Shown here piece by piece: positions 32,782 to 41,146 of a stretch of DNA of 64,000 nt. Position 1 is the first letter of the stretch. Each line of letters begins with the position of its first letter. Under the pieces are notes generated by a model. That model was not told where the DNA came from and made no database searches. It saw nothing but the letters and a program-made list of their open reading frames with translations. Source of the stretch: Geodermatophilus nigrescens (GTDB lineage Bacteria; Actinomycetota; Actinomycetes; Mycobacteriales; Geodermatophilaceae); contig NZ_FQVX01000004.1 in the NCBI RefSeq assembly GCF_900129495.1, positions 62,001 to 126,000 of the forward strand. Reading direction: 5' to 3'. The position numbers and the translations under genes were made by a program.

Positions 32782-33971
32782 GCGCCCCGTACCTGGCGGA
32801 GCGCCTGCAGGGCTTCGGGACGACGGTCTTCGCCGAGATGAGCGCCCTGGCGGTGGCCACCGGCTCGATCAACCTGGGCCAGGGCTTCCCCGACACCCCG
32901 GGCCCGGCGGAGGTCCTCGACGTCGCCCGCTCGGCCATCGGCACCGCGCACGACCAGTACCCGCCCGGGCCCGGCACCCCGGAGCTGCGGGCGGCGATCG
33001 CGGCCCACGTCGCGCGCTTCCGCGGCCTGGCCTACGACCCCGACACCGAGGTGCTGGTCACCGCCGGCGCCACCGAGGCGCTCACCGCCGCGATGCTCGC
33101 GCTGGTCGAGCCCGGCGACGAGGTCGTGGTCTTCGAGCCGGTCTACGACAGCTACGCCGCGGCGGTCGCCATGGCCGGCGGCGTGCTGCGCCCGGTGCCG
33201 CTCACCCCGCCCCCGGCCGACACCGACGGCGCGGTGTGGACGTTCGACCCCGCCGACCTGCGCGCCGCCGTCACCCCGCGGGCGAGGCTCCTGCTGCTCA
33301 ACACCCCGCACAACCCCACCGGCAAGGTGTTCCGCCGCGAGGAGCTCGACGCCGTCGCCGAGGTCGTCCTCACCGCCGGCCTGCTCCTGGTCACCGACGA
33401 GGTCTACGAGCACCTCGTCTTCGCCGGCGCGGAGCACGTCTCGCCGGCGACCCTCCCGGGCCTGCGCGAGCGGACGCTGGTGGTCGGCAGCGGCGGCAAG
33501 ACGTTCAGCACGACCGGCTGGAAGGTGGGCTGGACCTGCGGGCCGGCGCCGCTGGTGGCCGCCGTCCGCACCGCCAAGCAGTTCCTCACCTACGTCAACG
33601 CCGGGCCGTTCCAGCCGGCGATCGCCGCGGGGCTCGCCCTGCCCGACGCCTACTTCACCGGGATCGCCGCCGACCTGCAGCGGCGCCGGGACGTCCTGGT
33701 GGGCGGGCTCCGGGAGGCGGGGCTGCCGACCGTCAGCCCGGAGGCCACCTACTTCGCCACGGTCGACGTCCGCGGGATCGCCGACGGCGACGACGGCCTG
33801 GCCTTCTGCCGGGAGCTGCCGCACCGGGCGGGGGTGGTCGCCGTGCCGGCGGGTGTCTTCTGGACGGCGGAGCACGCGGACCTCGGCCGGCACCTGGTCC
33901 GGTTCGCCTTCTGCAAGCGCGACGAGGTGCTCACCGAGGCCGTGCGGCGGTTGAGCAGGATGTCGGCATGA
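32778..33971 (+). CDS. dapC: PLP-dependent aminotransferase, DapC-like
   Basis: 397 residues from ATG 32778, overlapping the RNB stop. Fold type I class I aminotransferase: INLGQGFPDTPGP, YPPGPGTPELRAAI, TAGATEALTAAML, NTPHNPTGKVF, VTDEVYEHLVF, PLP lysine in SGGKTFSTTGWKVGW (about residue 238), and RFAFCKRDEVL near the end. It closely resembles M. tuberculosis Rv0858c (DapC, 397 aa; N-succinyl-diaminopimelate aminotransferase) but also the YbdL/KAT-III methionine and glutamine transaminases. The adjacent nitrilase favours a glutamine-using role as an alternative. Confidence 0.85.
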   Translation: MSAPYLAERLQGFGTTVFAEMSALAVATGSINLGQGFPDTPGPAEVLDVARSAIGTAHDQYPPGPGTPELRAAIAAHVARFRGLAYDPDTEVLVTAGATEALTAAMLALVEPGDEVVVFEPVYDSYAAAVAMAGGVLRPVPLTPPPADTDGAVWTFDPADLRAAVTPRARLLLLNTPHNPTGKVFRREELDAVAEVVLTAGLLLVTDEVYEHLVFAGAEHVSPATLPGLRERTLVVGSGGKTFSTTGWKVGWTCGPAPLVAAVRTAKQFLTYVNAGPFQPAIAAGLALPDAYFTGIAADLQRRRDVLVGGLREAGLPTVSPEATYFATVDVRGIADGDDGLAFCRELPHRAGVVAVPAGVFWTAEHADLGRHLVRFAFCKRDEVLTEAVRRLSRMSA

Positions 33972-33993
33972 GGTCCGGCCGGGGAGGCGCAGC

Positions 33994-34755
33994 GTGAGGT
34001 TCGGGGTGGTCCAGCACGACATCGTCTGGGAGGACCGGGAGGCGAACTACGCCCGGCTCGCCCCCCAGGTCGCCCGCGCGGCCGCCGCGGGCGCGGAGTT
34101 CGTCCTGCTCAGCGAGACGTTCTCCACCGGCTTCTCCATGACACCGGGCATCGGCGAGCCCGAGGACGGCCCGTCGGCGTCCTTCCTGCGAGCGCAGGCC
34201 GCCGAGCACGGCGTCTGGGTGGCCGGCAGCTGCCCGGAGATCGCCCCCGGTGGCGACCTGCCGTTCAACTCCCTCGTCCTGGCCGGCCCGGACGGGCAGG
34301 TGCACCGCTACCGCAAGCTGCACCCGTTCACCCACGGCGGCGAGGCCGAGCGGTTCCGCGCCGGGGAGGCGCCGGTGACGGTGGACGTCGGCGGCCTGCG
34401 GGTCACGCCGTTCATCTGCTACGACCTGCGCTTCGCCGACGTCTTCTGGGCCGCCGCCGAGCAGACCGACGTCTACCTCGTGACGGCGAACTGGCCCGCC
34501 CCGCGCCGTCACCACTGGACGACGCTGCTGCGGGCCCGGGCCATCGAGAACCAGGCCTACGTGGTGGCCTGCAACCGCGTGGGCACCGGCGGCGACGGAC
34601 TCGAGCACGCCGGCGACAGCCAGGTGGTCAGCCCGATGGGCGACCTCCTGGCCACCGCCGCGGGTGGGGAGACGCTCGTGCTCGCCGACGTCGACGCCGC
34701 CGAGGTCGCCGCCACCCGCGCGCGGTTCGCCTTCCTGGCCGACCGCCGCGGCTAG
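33994..34755 (+). CDS. carbon-nitrogen hydrolase (omega-amidase-like nitrilase)
   Basis: 253 residues from GTG 33994, 22 bases after the aminotransferase. The nitrilase triad is visible: Glu in FVLLSETFSTGFS (about residue 35), Lys in HRYRKLHPFTHGGE (about 108), Cys in PFICYDLRFADV (about 142). The length and 'FSTGFSM' motif match YafV/NIT2 omega-amidases, which hydrolyse the 2-oxo amides made by glutamine transaminases. Its stop overlaps the convergent PRC-barrel gene by four bases. Confidence 0.88.
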   Translation: MRFGVVQHDIVWEDREANYARLAPQVARAAAAGAEFVLLSETFSTGFSMTPGIGEPEDGPSASFLRAQAAEHGVWVAGSCPEIAPGGDLPFNSLVLAGPDGQVHRYRKLHPFTHGGEAERFRAGEAPVTVDVGGLRVTPFICYDLRFADVFWAAAEQTDVYLVTANWPAPRRHHWTTLLRARAIENQAYVVACNRVGTGGDGLEHAGDSQVVSPMGDLLATAAGGETLVLADVDAAEVAATRARFAFLADRRG

Positions 34756-35996
34756 CGCGGCGGGGCCTGGCCGGCCTGCGGGACCGGGCTGATCTGCTGG
34801 GTCCGGTCGGCCGGCGGGACGGCGCCGATCTGCTGGGTCCGGTCCGCGGGGGCCGGGCCGGCCTCCGCGGTCCCGGTCTGCGCGGTCCCGGTCTGCGCGG
34901 TCCCGGCCGGCGCCGTGCCGGCGTGTCGCGCCGGTGTCTCGTCGACGACGATCTGCTCGCGCTGCACCTGCTCGGTGATGCGCTCGTGGCCCTGGACGAG
35001 CTCGGTGCGCAGCCGCACCCGCTCGACCGGCACGACCTCGACGGTGACGACCGGCCGCTCGGCGTGCAGCACGATCTCGTCGGGCACGCCGGCGAGTCCG
35101 ACGCCGACCTGACCGCCGCTGCCGACCTCGCTCCCGACACCACCGGCGACCCCGCCGCCCGTGGCGCCCCCGGTCACCCCGCCTCCCGTGCCGGCACCGC
35201 CCGGGACGAGCGACTCGCCGGGCCCCGGGTCGGGTGCGTCGAACGGCACCTCCTCGATCCGGATCTCCTCGCGCCGGATCGGGACGGTCACCTGCACCTC
35301 CTCGGTGACCACGTACTTCACGACGCGCACGCGCGTGGCGGCGACCTGCTCGGTGCCCACCCGCACCTGCTCCTCGCTGCGGGTCATCGCCCCGTCGGAG
35401 TGCTGCGGGACCGGCGGCGCGGCCTGCTCGGTGGTGGTGCGGACGTCGGACGCCGGCGGCGGCACCGGGCGGGTGCCCGGGTCGGTCGCGGGTCCGGGGA
35501 CCAGGCCCGCGGCCTCGGCGCTCGCCCCGGAGGCCGGGGCGGTGCCGGCGACCCCCTGCGCGGGCGCCTGGGCCGTCGTGTCCGCCGTCCCCGTCGTCCG
35601 GTCCGTCGTCGTGCCGGTCGTCGTCCCGGTCGGGACACCGGTGCCGGCACCGGCCTCCGTGCCCGTCCCGATGCCCGTCCCGGTGCCCGTCCCGATCCCG
35701 TAGTGGCGGCGCAGGTCCGCCTCCTCCTCGGGGCTCAGGTGGTCCCCGTGCACGGCGGGCGCGTGGCGCACCGCCTCCTTGCCCACGGGGACCTGCAGCA
35801 TCCCGTCGGTGAAGGTGGCCTCGGTGGCCGGCACGACCGAGTGGCGGGTCCCGAACAGGCCGGTGCTCACGGCCACCCAGGTCGGTGCACCGGTGCGGTC
35901 GTCGACGAAGAAGCTCTCGACGGTGCCGATCTTCTCGCCGTCCGGTCCGTGGGCCGTGCTCCCGATCGCCGCCGACAGGTCTCGCTCGCTCAACAC
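34752..35996 (-). CDS. PRC-barrel and DUF2382 domain stress-type protein
   Basis: 414 residues from GTG 35996 behind GGAGGAGG. N-terminal PRC barrel (about residues 5-90: DLSAAIGSTAHGPDGEKIG, FFVDDRTGAPTWVAV, GLFGTRHSVVPA), then LSPEEEADLRRHYG. A Gly/Thr dipeptide-rich low-complexity linker covers about 115-215. The DUF2382 domain (about 230-375) is full of amphipathic beta strands (EEQVRVGTEQVAATRVRVVKYVVTEEV is represented by its landmarks VGTEQVAATRV and RREEIRIEEVPF). The C-terminal tail repeats TAQTGTAQTGTAEA. Related proteins occur in stress regulons of radiation- and desiccation-tolerant bacteria; the function is unknown. Confidence 0.85.
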   Translation of the reverse strand: MLSERDLSAAIGSTAHGPDGEKIGTVESFFVDDRTGAPTWVAVSTGLFGTRHSVVPATEATFTDGMLQVPVGKEAVRHAPAVHGDHLSPEEEADLRRHYGIGTGTGTGIGTGTEAGAGTGVPTGTTTGTTTDRTTGTADTTAQAPAQGVAGTAPASGASAEAAGLVPGPATDPGTRPVPPPASDVRTTTEQAAPPVPQHSDGAMTRSEEQVRVGTEQVAATRVRVVKYVVTEEVQVTVPIRREEIRIEEVPFDAPDPGPGESLVPGGAGTGGGVTGGATGGGVAGGVGSEVGSGGQVGVGLAGVPDEIVLHAERPVVTVEVVPVERVRLRTELVQGHERITEQVQREQIVVDETPARHAGTAPAGTAQTGTAQTGTAEAGPAPADRTQQIGAVPPADRTQQISPVPQAGQAPPR

Positions 35997-36121
35997 GGTG
36001 CTCGCCTCCTCCGCACGCCTGCTCTGGCGTCCTCGGGCGGGAGAGTGCCCGGTGCCGTGTGTCCCGACACGCGGTCGACGCCTACGGTCTGTACGGGAGA
36101 AGGCCACCTGAGGAGGACGAC

Positions 36122-37771
36122 GTGGGCAGCGGCAAGCTCGAGGTCGAGCGGAAGTTCGAGGCGGGGCCGGACGTCGTGCTGCCGGACCTGACCGGGGTCG
36201 GCCGCGGCGTCGTCACCGTGGGTGACCCGGTGACGCACGACCTGGACGCCACCTACTACGACACCCCGGACCTCCGGCTGCTCCGCGCGCGGATCACGCT
36301 GCGCCGGCGCACCGGCGGCACCGACGCCGGCTGGCACCTCAAGCTGCCGACCGCCGTCGCCGGGTCGCGCCGCGAGGTGCACGCGCCGCTGGGCACCCGC
36401 CGCACCGTCGTGCCGCGCGCCGTCACCGAGCCGGTGACCGCCGTCCTGCGCGGGAAGCGTCCCGAGCCGGTCGCCACCCTGCAGACCACCCGCCAGGTCA
36501 CCGAGCTGCTCGACGCCGACGGCCGGGTGCTCGCCGAGGTCGCCGCCGACACCGTCACCGGCACCGCGATGGCGCCCGACCCGGGCTCGCCTGCCGAGGT
36601 GACCACGTGGCGCGAGATCGAGGTGGAGCTCGTCGACGGCGACCCGGAGCTGCTCGACGCCGTCGCCGACGCCCTGGTCGCCGGGGGCATCCGGCCGTCG
36701 GACTCGCCGTCGAAGCTCTCGCGCGTCCTGGCGGGCCGGCTGGCGGCCGCCGCGCCGGCCGCCACCTCCGCGCCCGCCCCCGAGGCCCCCGAGGGCAGGG
36801 CCAAGGCCAAGGGCAAGGGGAAGAAGGGCAAGAAGGCCAAGGGCAAGGGGGAGGACGACGCCGCGGCCGCGCGTACGGCGGGCGACGTCGTCCTCGCCGC
36901 GCTGCGTGCCCAGGTCGAGGCGCTGCAGGTCGCTGACATCGGCGTGCGCACCGGCGACCCGGAGGGCGTGCACGACCTGCGGGTGGCCTGCCGGCGGCTG
37001 CGCAGCATCCTCGCCGCCTTCCGGAACGTCCTCGACCGCACCGCCACCGACCCGGTCCGTGGCGAGCTGCAGTGGATCGGCGGCGCGCTGTCCGGCGCCC
37101 GCGACGGCGAGGTGGCCCTGGAGCACCTGCGCGCCGTCGTCGCCGCGCAGCCGGTCGAGCTGGTCCGCGGCCCGGTCTCCGCGCGGCTGCGCTCCACCGA
37201 GGTGGCCGACGTCGAGCGCGGCCGCAAGGCGGCGATCCGCGCGCTGTCGGACAAGCGGCACCTCGCGCTGCTGGACTCCCTGGACGCCCTGCTCGCCGAC
37301 CCGCCGCTGGCCGAGGCCGCGGGTCAGCCTGCCCGGGCCGTCCTCGCCGACGCGGTGAAGCGCGCCGGCAAGCGGCTCACCGCGCGCATCGACGAGGCCC
37401 GCGGCCGCGAGGCCGTCGACCCCGGGGCGCACGAGGAGGAGACGGAGCACGCCCTCCACGAGGCGCGCAAGGCCGCCAAGCGGGTCCGCTACACCGCCGA
37501 GGTCGCCGCGCCGGTGCTCGGCGCGCCCGCGGAGGCGCTGGTGGCCTGCATGAAGCAGGTGCAGGACGTCCTCGGCGAGGCCCAGGACACCGTGGTCACG
37601 CGGACGTGGTGCCTGCGGCTGGCCACCGCCGCCGTCGGCGCGGGGGAGGACACCTTCACCTACGGCCGGCTGCACGGCCTCGAGGAGGCCCGCGCCGAGC
37701 ACGCCGACCGGGCGTTCTGGGCGCTGGAGCCCACCCTGCGCGACGCCGTCCGCGCCGCCGCGCGGGCCTGA
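36122..37771 (+). CDS. CYTH and CHAD domain protein
   Basis: 549 residues from GTG 36122 behind GAGGAGGAC. The N-terminal CYTH triphosphate-tunnel domain (about 5-205) has the ExExK signature as LEVERKFEA, then YYDTPDLRLLRARITLRRR and GWHLKLPT. A Lys/Gly/Ala-rich linker (about 215-245, repeats of KGKGKK) leads to the histidine-rich helical CHAD domain (about 260-540: GVHDLRVACRRLRSILAAF, LHEARKAAKRVRYTAEV). Such proteins bind inorganic polyphosphate and may hydrolyse tripolyphosphate. A 14-bp terminator hairpin follows at once. Confidence 0.94.
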   Translation: MGSGKLEVERKFEAGPDVVLPDLTGVGRGVVTVGDPVTHDLDATYYDTPDLRLLRARITLRRRTGGTDAGWHLKLPTAVAGSRREVHAPLGTRRTVVPRAVTEPVTAVLRGKRPEPVATLQTTRQVTELLDADGRVLAEVAADTVTGTAMAPDPGSPAEVTTWREIEVELVDGDPELLDAVADALVAGGIRPSDSPSKLSRVLAGRLAAAAPAATSAPAPEAPEGRAKAKGKGKKGKKAKGKGEDDAAAARTAGDVVLAALRAQVEALQVADIGVRTGDPEGVHDLRVACRRLRSILAAFRNVLDRTATDPVRGELQWIGGALSGARDGEVALEHLRAVVAAQPVELVRGPVSARLRSTEVADVERGRKAAIRALSDKRHLALLDSLDALLADPPLAEAAGQPARAVLADAVKRAGKRLTARIDEARGREAVDPGAHEEETEHALHEARKAAKRVRYTAEVAAPVLGAPAEALVACMKQVQDVLGEAQDTVVTRTWCLRLATAAVGAGEDTFTYGRLHGLEEARAEHADRAFWALEPTLRDAVRAAARA

Positions 37772-37773
37772 GC

Positions 37774-37822
37774 ACGACCGGCCGGCCGGCGCGCGCGGGA
37801 ACGCCGCGGGCCGGCCGGTCGT
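37774..37822 (+). terminator. terminator-like hairpin after the CYTH-CHAD gene
   Basis: Perfect 14-bp stem ACGACCGGCCGGCC (37774-37787) with GGCCGGCCGGTCGT (37809-37822), three bases after the stop; the 3' arm is followed by CTCCC. Confidence 0.65.
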
Positions 37823-37916
37823 CTCCCTGGCCGGGCACGTCCGCCCCGCCGTCCCCCGCGAAGCGAGGTCCGTCCTGTCCCTGATCGCCCTGCTCGGGTT
37901 CGGCACCGTCGTCCTC

Positions 37917-39170
37917 GTGGCGATGCTCCTGCTGCACGGCTACCTGTGGTGGCGGCTGGTCCGCAGCACCACGCGGCCGGGCCGGGTGCGCCGGGCGCTC
38001 ACCTGGGTCACGGTCCTGCTCGCCCTCTTCCCGGCCGCCGCCGTGCTGACCCGCCGCGACCTGTCGCTGTCGGCGCAGGCGCCGCTGGCCTGGGTCGGCT
38101 TCACGTGGCTGGGCGTCGCCTTCTACGCCTTCCTCGCGCTGCTGGCGCTGGAACCGGTGCGCTGGCTCCTGGACAGGCGCACGAGGCCGGCCGTGGCTGC
38201 GGAACCGGCCCGGGAGCCGGCGACCGTGCCCGCTGCCCCCGCTGCCCCCGCTGCCCCCGCTGCCCCCGCTGCCCCCGCTGCCCCCGCGCCGCCCCCGCCG
38301 GCCGCGGAGCCGCAGGCCGGACCCCCCGATCCCTCGCGGCGGCTCTTCCTCGCCCGCTCGCTGGCCGTCACCGCCGGCGCCGTGGCGCTGGGCACCGCCG
38401 GCACCGGCGCGTACCTCGCCAACTCCCCGCCGGTCGTGCGCCGGGTGCCGGTGACCCTGCCGCGGCTGGACCCGGCCCTCGACGGGCTGCGGGTCGTCAC
38501 CTTCTCCGACGGCCACCTGTCGGCCACCTACGGCGGGCGGCGCTTCGAGCGGCTGGTGGAGATCGTCAACGAGCAGCGGCCCGACGTCGTGGCGATCGTC
38601 GGCGACCTGGTCGACGGCGAGGTCGACGAGCTGCGCCGGGACGTCGCCCCGCTGGCCGACCTGGTCAGCGAGCAGGGCGTCTACTTCGTCACCGGCAACC
38701 ACGAGTACTTCGTCGACACCACCGCCTGGCTGCGGCACCTGCCCACCCTCGGCGTCGAGGTGCTGCGCAACGAGCGGGTGCCGATCACCCGCGGCGGCGC
38801 CTCGTTCGACCTGGCCGGCATCGACGACCGCACGGCTGCCGGCTCCGGCGTCCCCGGGCACGGCGCCGACCTCGACGCCGCCCTCGACGGCCGCGACGAC
38901 GCCACGCCGGTCGTGCTGCTGGCCCACCAGCCGGTGCAGGTGGAGCAGGCGCGGGCGGCGGGCGTCGACCTGCAGCTGTCCGGGCACACCCACGGCGGGC
39001 AGCTGTGGCCCTTCGACTACGCGATCCGGCTCGACCAGCCCGCCGTCGAGGGCCTGTCCCGGCACGGCGACACCCAGCTGTACGTGACCTCCGGCGCCGG
39101 CTACTGGGGGCCGCCGATGCGGGTGGGCGCCCGCCCCGAGGTCACCGTCGTCGAGCTGCGGGCGCCCTGA
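37917..39170 (+). CDS. membrane-anchored metallophosphoesterase
   Basis: 417 residues from the first canonical in-frame start, GTG 37917. The frame is open upstream and a CTG at 37875, six bases after GCGAGG, would give a complete first membrane helix (LSLIALLGFGTVVLVAML), so the true start may be there. Three N-terminal helices, an Ala-Pro repeat linker, and a fourth hydrophobic stretch after SRRLFL precede the phosphoesterase domain (about 160-415): TFSDGHLS (metal His/Asp; usual DxH is altered to DGH), VGDLVDGE, TGNHEYF, LLAHQP, LSGHTHGGQLWPF. Substrate unknown, possibly lipid-linked phosphates (YkuE-like). Confidence 0.9.
   Translation: MAMLLLHGYLWWRLVRSTTRPGRVRRALTWVTVLLALFPAAAVLTRRDLSLSAQAPLAWVGFTWLGVAFYAFLALLALEPVRWLLDRRTRPAVAAEPAREPATVPAAPAAPAAPAAPAAPAAPAPPPPAAEPQAGPPDPSRRLFLARSLAVTAGAVALGTAGTGAYLANSPPVVRRVPVTLPRLDPALDGLRVVTFSDGHLSATYGGRRFERLVEIVNEQRPDVVAIVGDLVDGEVDELRRDVAPLADLVSEQGVYFVTGNHEYFVDTTAWLRHLPTLGVEVLRNERVPITRGGASFDLAGIDDRTAAGSGVPGHGADLDAALDGRDDATPVVLLAHQPVQVEQARAAGVDLQLSGHTHGGQLWPFDYAIRLDQPAVEGLSRHGDTQLYVTSGAGYWGPPMRVGARPEVTVVELRAP
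38232..38285 (+). repeat. in-frame 9-bp tandem repeat in the metallophosphoesterase gene
   Basis: Six perfect copies of GCTGCCCCC, coding Ala-Ala-Pro units in the linker between membrane and catalytic parts. Copy number changes would alter linker length without breaking the frame. Confidence 0.9.
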
Positions 39171-39194
39171 GCGGCCCGGATCTCACCCGGGCGG

Positions 39195-39230
39195 GAGACG
39201 TCTCATACGACATGACGTCCGCAGACGTCT
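39195..39230. promoter_or_regulatory. two AGACGTCT palindromes upstream of the GntR gene
   Basis: GAGACGTCTC (39195-39204) and AGACGTCT (39223-39230) share the same 8-bp palindromic core 27 bp apart, with a further ACGTC between them. They lie 23-58 bases before the GntR start; a -10-like TACCCT is at 39240-39245. Candidate autoregulatory operator. Confidence 0.5.
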
Positions 39231-39252
39231 TCCTCCGCATACCCTGGCGGTC

Positions 39253-39993
39253 GTGACGGCAGCGGCGGCGGGACCGAAGTACCTCTCGGTCCGGGAGCAC
39301 CTCCGGCGCCGGGTCGCGGCGATGCCGGAGGGGGCGCTGCTGCCCCCGGAGCCCTCGCTGTGCGCCGAGTACGGGGTCAGCCGGATCACGCTGCGCCGGG
39401 CGGTCGACGGGCTGGTGGCCGACGGGCACCTCGTGCGCGAGCAGGGCCGCGGCACCTACGTCACCCGCCCGGCCATCCGGCACGAGTACCGCGAGAGCTT
39501 CGTCCACCGGATCGCCGGCTGGAGCTCGCTCATGGCCGAGCAGGGCGCGCAGGTGGGCACCACGGTCCTGCAGCAGCGCGTCGTCCCGGCGCCGCGGACG
39601 GTCGCCACCGAGCTCGCCCTCGACGTCGCCGCGGACGTCGTCGAGCTCGAGCGGCTGCGCAGCGTCGACGGCGCCCCGAACCACGTGGCGCACAGCTTCC
39701 TGCCCGCCGACCGGTACCCGAAGGTCGCCGTCGAGGACTTCACCGAGGGCTCGCTGTACGAGTTCCTGCGGCGCGAGTACGGCGCCGACCTCGCCCACGC
39801 GCGGATCGTCGTCGACGTCGGCACCGCCGCCCCCGACGAGGCCGACCTGCTGCAGATCGCCGCGGGCTCGCCGCTGCTCGTCGTCCGCACCACCGTGCGC
39901 GACAGCTCCGGCCACCCGCTGGTGCACTCCTTCTCCCGGCTGCGCCCCGACGTGAGCCAGGTCGAGTTCGAGGTCTCGGTCACCGGCCGCTGA
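39253..39993 (+). CDS. GntR family regulator, HutC/UTRA subfamily
   Basis: 246 residues from GTG 39253. Winged helix about residues 10-75 (YLSVREHLRRRV, LPPEPSLCAEYGVSRITLRRAV, GHLVREQGRGTYV), then a UTRA ligand-binding domain (about 90-240: VLQQRVVPAPRTVATELAL, ELERLRSVDGAPNHVAHSFLP, LLVVRTTVRDSSGHPLVHSFSRLR). The effector is unknown, often a sugar phosphate or amino-acid derivative. TACCCT seven bases before GTG and no ribosome binding site suggest leaderless expression. Its end overlaps the convergent phosphotransferase gene by 14 bases. Confidence 0.93.
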   Translation: MTAAAAGPKYLSVREHLRRRVAAMPEGALLPPEPSLCAEYGVSRITLRRAVDGLVADGHLVREQGRGTYVTRPAIRHEYRESFVHRIAGWSSLMAEQGAQVGTTVLQQRVVPAPRTVATELALDVAADVVELERLRSVDGAPNHVAHSFLPADRYPKVAVEDFTEGSLYEFLRREYGADLAHARIVVDVGTAAPDEADLLQIAAGSPLLVVRTTVRDSSGHPLVHSFSRLRPDVSQVEFEVSVTGR

Positions 39994-41146
39994 GCGCCGC
40001 CAGCCGCGGTTCGAGGTCGAGCACCATCCGCACGAACCGCGCCCGCTGGGCCGCGTACGCCAGCAGCTCGTCGGTCACCGGCCGGGACAGCACGTGCAGC
40101 GGCATCCCGGTGCACGGGTAGCGCAGCAGCGCGGCCAGCAGGACGGCGGTCTCGAGCTCCGCGGGGGACACCGTCACGCCCTCGGCGGCCAGCCCGCGGG
40201 CGTGGGCGGCGACCGCCGGGCCCAGCAGGCCGGGCACCTCACCGGGCGCCCCGGCCCCGCACTCGGCCCGCCCGAACAGCAGCGGCACGAGGTCGAAACC
40301 GGCGGGCGCCGGGCCGGACATCGCCCAGTCGACCAGCACGAACGTGTCCGGGGCCGCGGCGGGCCGGAGCAGGTTCATCGGCGTCGCGTCCCCGTGCGCG
40401 GGCAGCACCGGCAGCGGGGCGAGGCCGGCGTGCACCTCGGTCACCCGGCGGGCCAGCGCGCAGACCTCCTCCCGGAGCGCCACCACCTCGGCCACCTGCA
40501 TCACCGGCGCGGCCCAGGTGGCGTCGTCGAGCAGCCACGGCACCGCCCAGCGGCCGAGCTGGTCGTCCCGGTAGCTGGTCAGGAAGTCGCCGGTGGGCAT
40601 CGGGGGCACGGGGTGGTGCCGGCGGCGGGCGGCGAGCCGGCCCAGGAGCTCCGCGGCCCGGAGGGTGTCGGCCTCGGTCCACGGGGCGTCGAGCGGGTCG
40701 GCGTCCTCGAGCCACAGGGTCAGCCGGTCCCCGGGGTGCTCCTGCACGTGCACCACGGCCGGCGGGCGCAGACCCGGCGGGGACAGCGCGGCGACGCCGT
40801 CGACGAGGACGTCGGCCTCCAGCCGCCAGGGGATGATGCCGTCGAGCCGGGCCCGTTCGACGTCGGGCATCTCCGGCGGGAGGCCGTAGCGGGCGGCCTG
40901 CAGCTCCTTGGCCACCAGGCGCAGCACCACCGGCCGCCCGTCGCCGCCGCGGCCGGCGACGGCGACCCGGGTGAGCGCCCGCGTGGACGGCGCGGTGACG
41001 TGGTGCGGGATCGGCGCGCAGGTCACCCGCTCGACGGTCAGGTCCGGGTCGCCGGCCCAGCGGCGCAGGGCGGGCAGCAGCCCGTCGACCGTCGTCCCGC
41101 CCGGCAGCAGCCCGTCGACCGTCGTCCCGCCCGGCAGCCCGGTCAC
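39980..41146 (-). CDS. aminoglycoside phosphotransferase-like (APH/ChoK) kinase
   Basis: 388 residues from GTG 41146. The APH-type kinase core is recognisable: VLRLVAKELQAARYG with the probable ATP lysine (about residue 82), RLTLWLEDADPLD, the catalytic loop LPAHGDATPMNLLRP (about 275-290, HxDxxxxN), and VLVDWAMSGPAPAGFDL supplying the metal-binding Asp. Such enzymes phosphorylate small-molecule hydroxyls; antibiotic resistance is not implied. The N-terminus contains a doubled GGTTVDGLLP decapeptide from a 30-bp duplication, so a later start is possible. Divergent from the MarR gene. Confidence 0.83.
   Translation of the reverse strand: MTGLPGGTTVDGLLPGGTTVDGLLPALRRWAGDPDLTVERVTCAPIPHHVTAPSTRALTRVAVAGRGGDGRPVVLRLVAKELQAARYGLPPEMPDVERARLDGIIPWRLEADVLVDGVAALSPPGLRPPAVVHVQEHPGDRLTLWLEDADPLDAPWTEADTLRAAELLGRLAARRRHHPVPPMPTGDFLTSYRDDQLGRWAVPWLLDDATWAAPVMQVAEVVALREEVCALARRVTEVHAGLAPLPVLPAHGDATPMNLLRPAAAPDTFVLVDWAMSGPAPAGFDLVPLLFGRAECGAGAPGEVPGLLGPAVAAHARGLAAEGVTVSPAELETAVLLAALLRYPCTGMPLHVLSRPVTDELLAYAAQRARFVRMVLDLEPRLAALSGR
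41071..41130. repeat. 30-bp tandem duplication at the 5' end of the phosphotransferase gene
   Basis: 41071-41100 and 41101-41130 differ at one base. On the minus strand they code GGTTVDGLLP twice, in frame. Confidence 0.92.

Noticed and set aside
39980..41146. Aminoglycoside resistance gene
   Set aside because: The APH fold covers many metabolic kinases; nothing in sequence or context shows antibiotic specificity.
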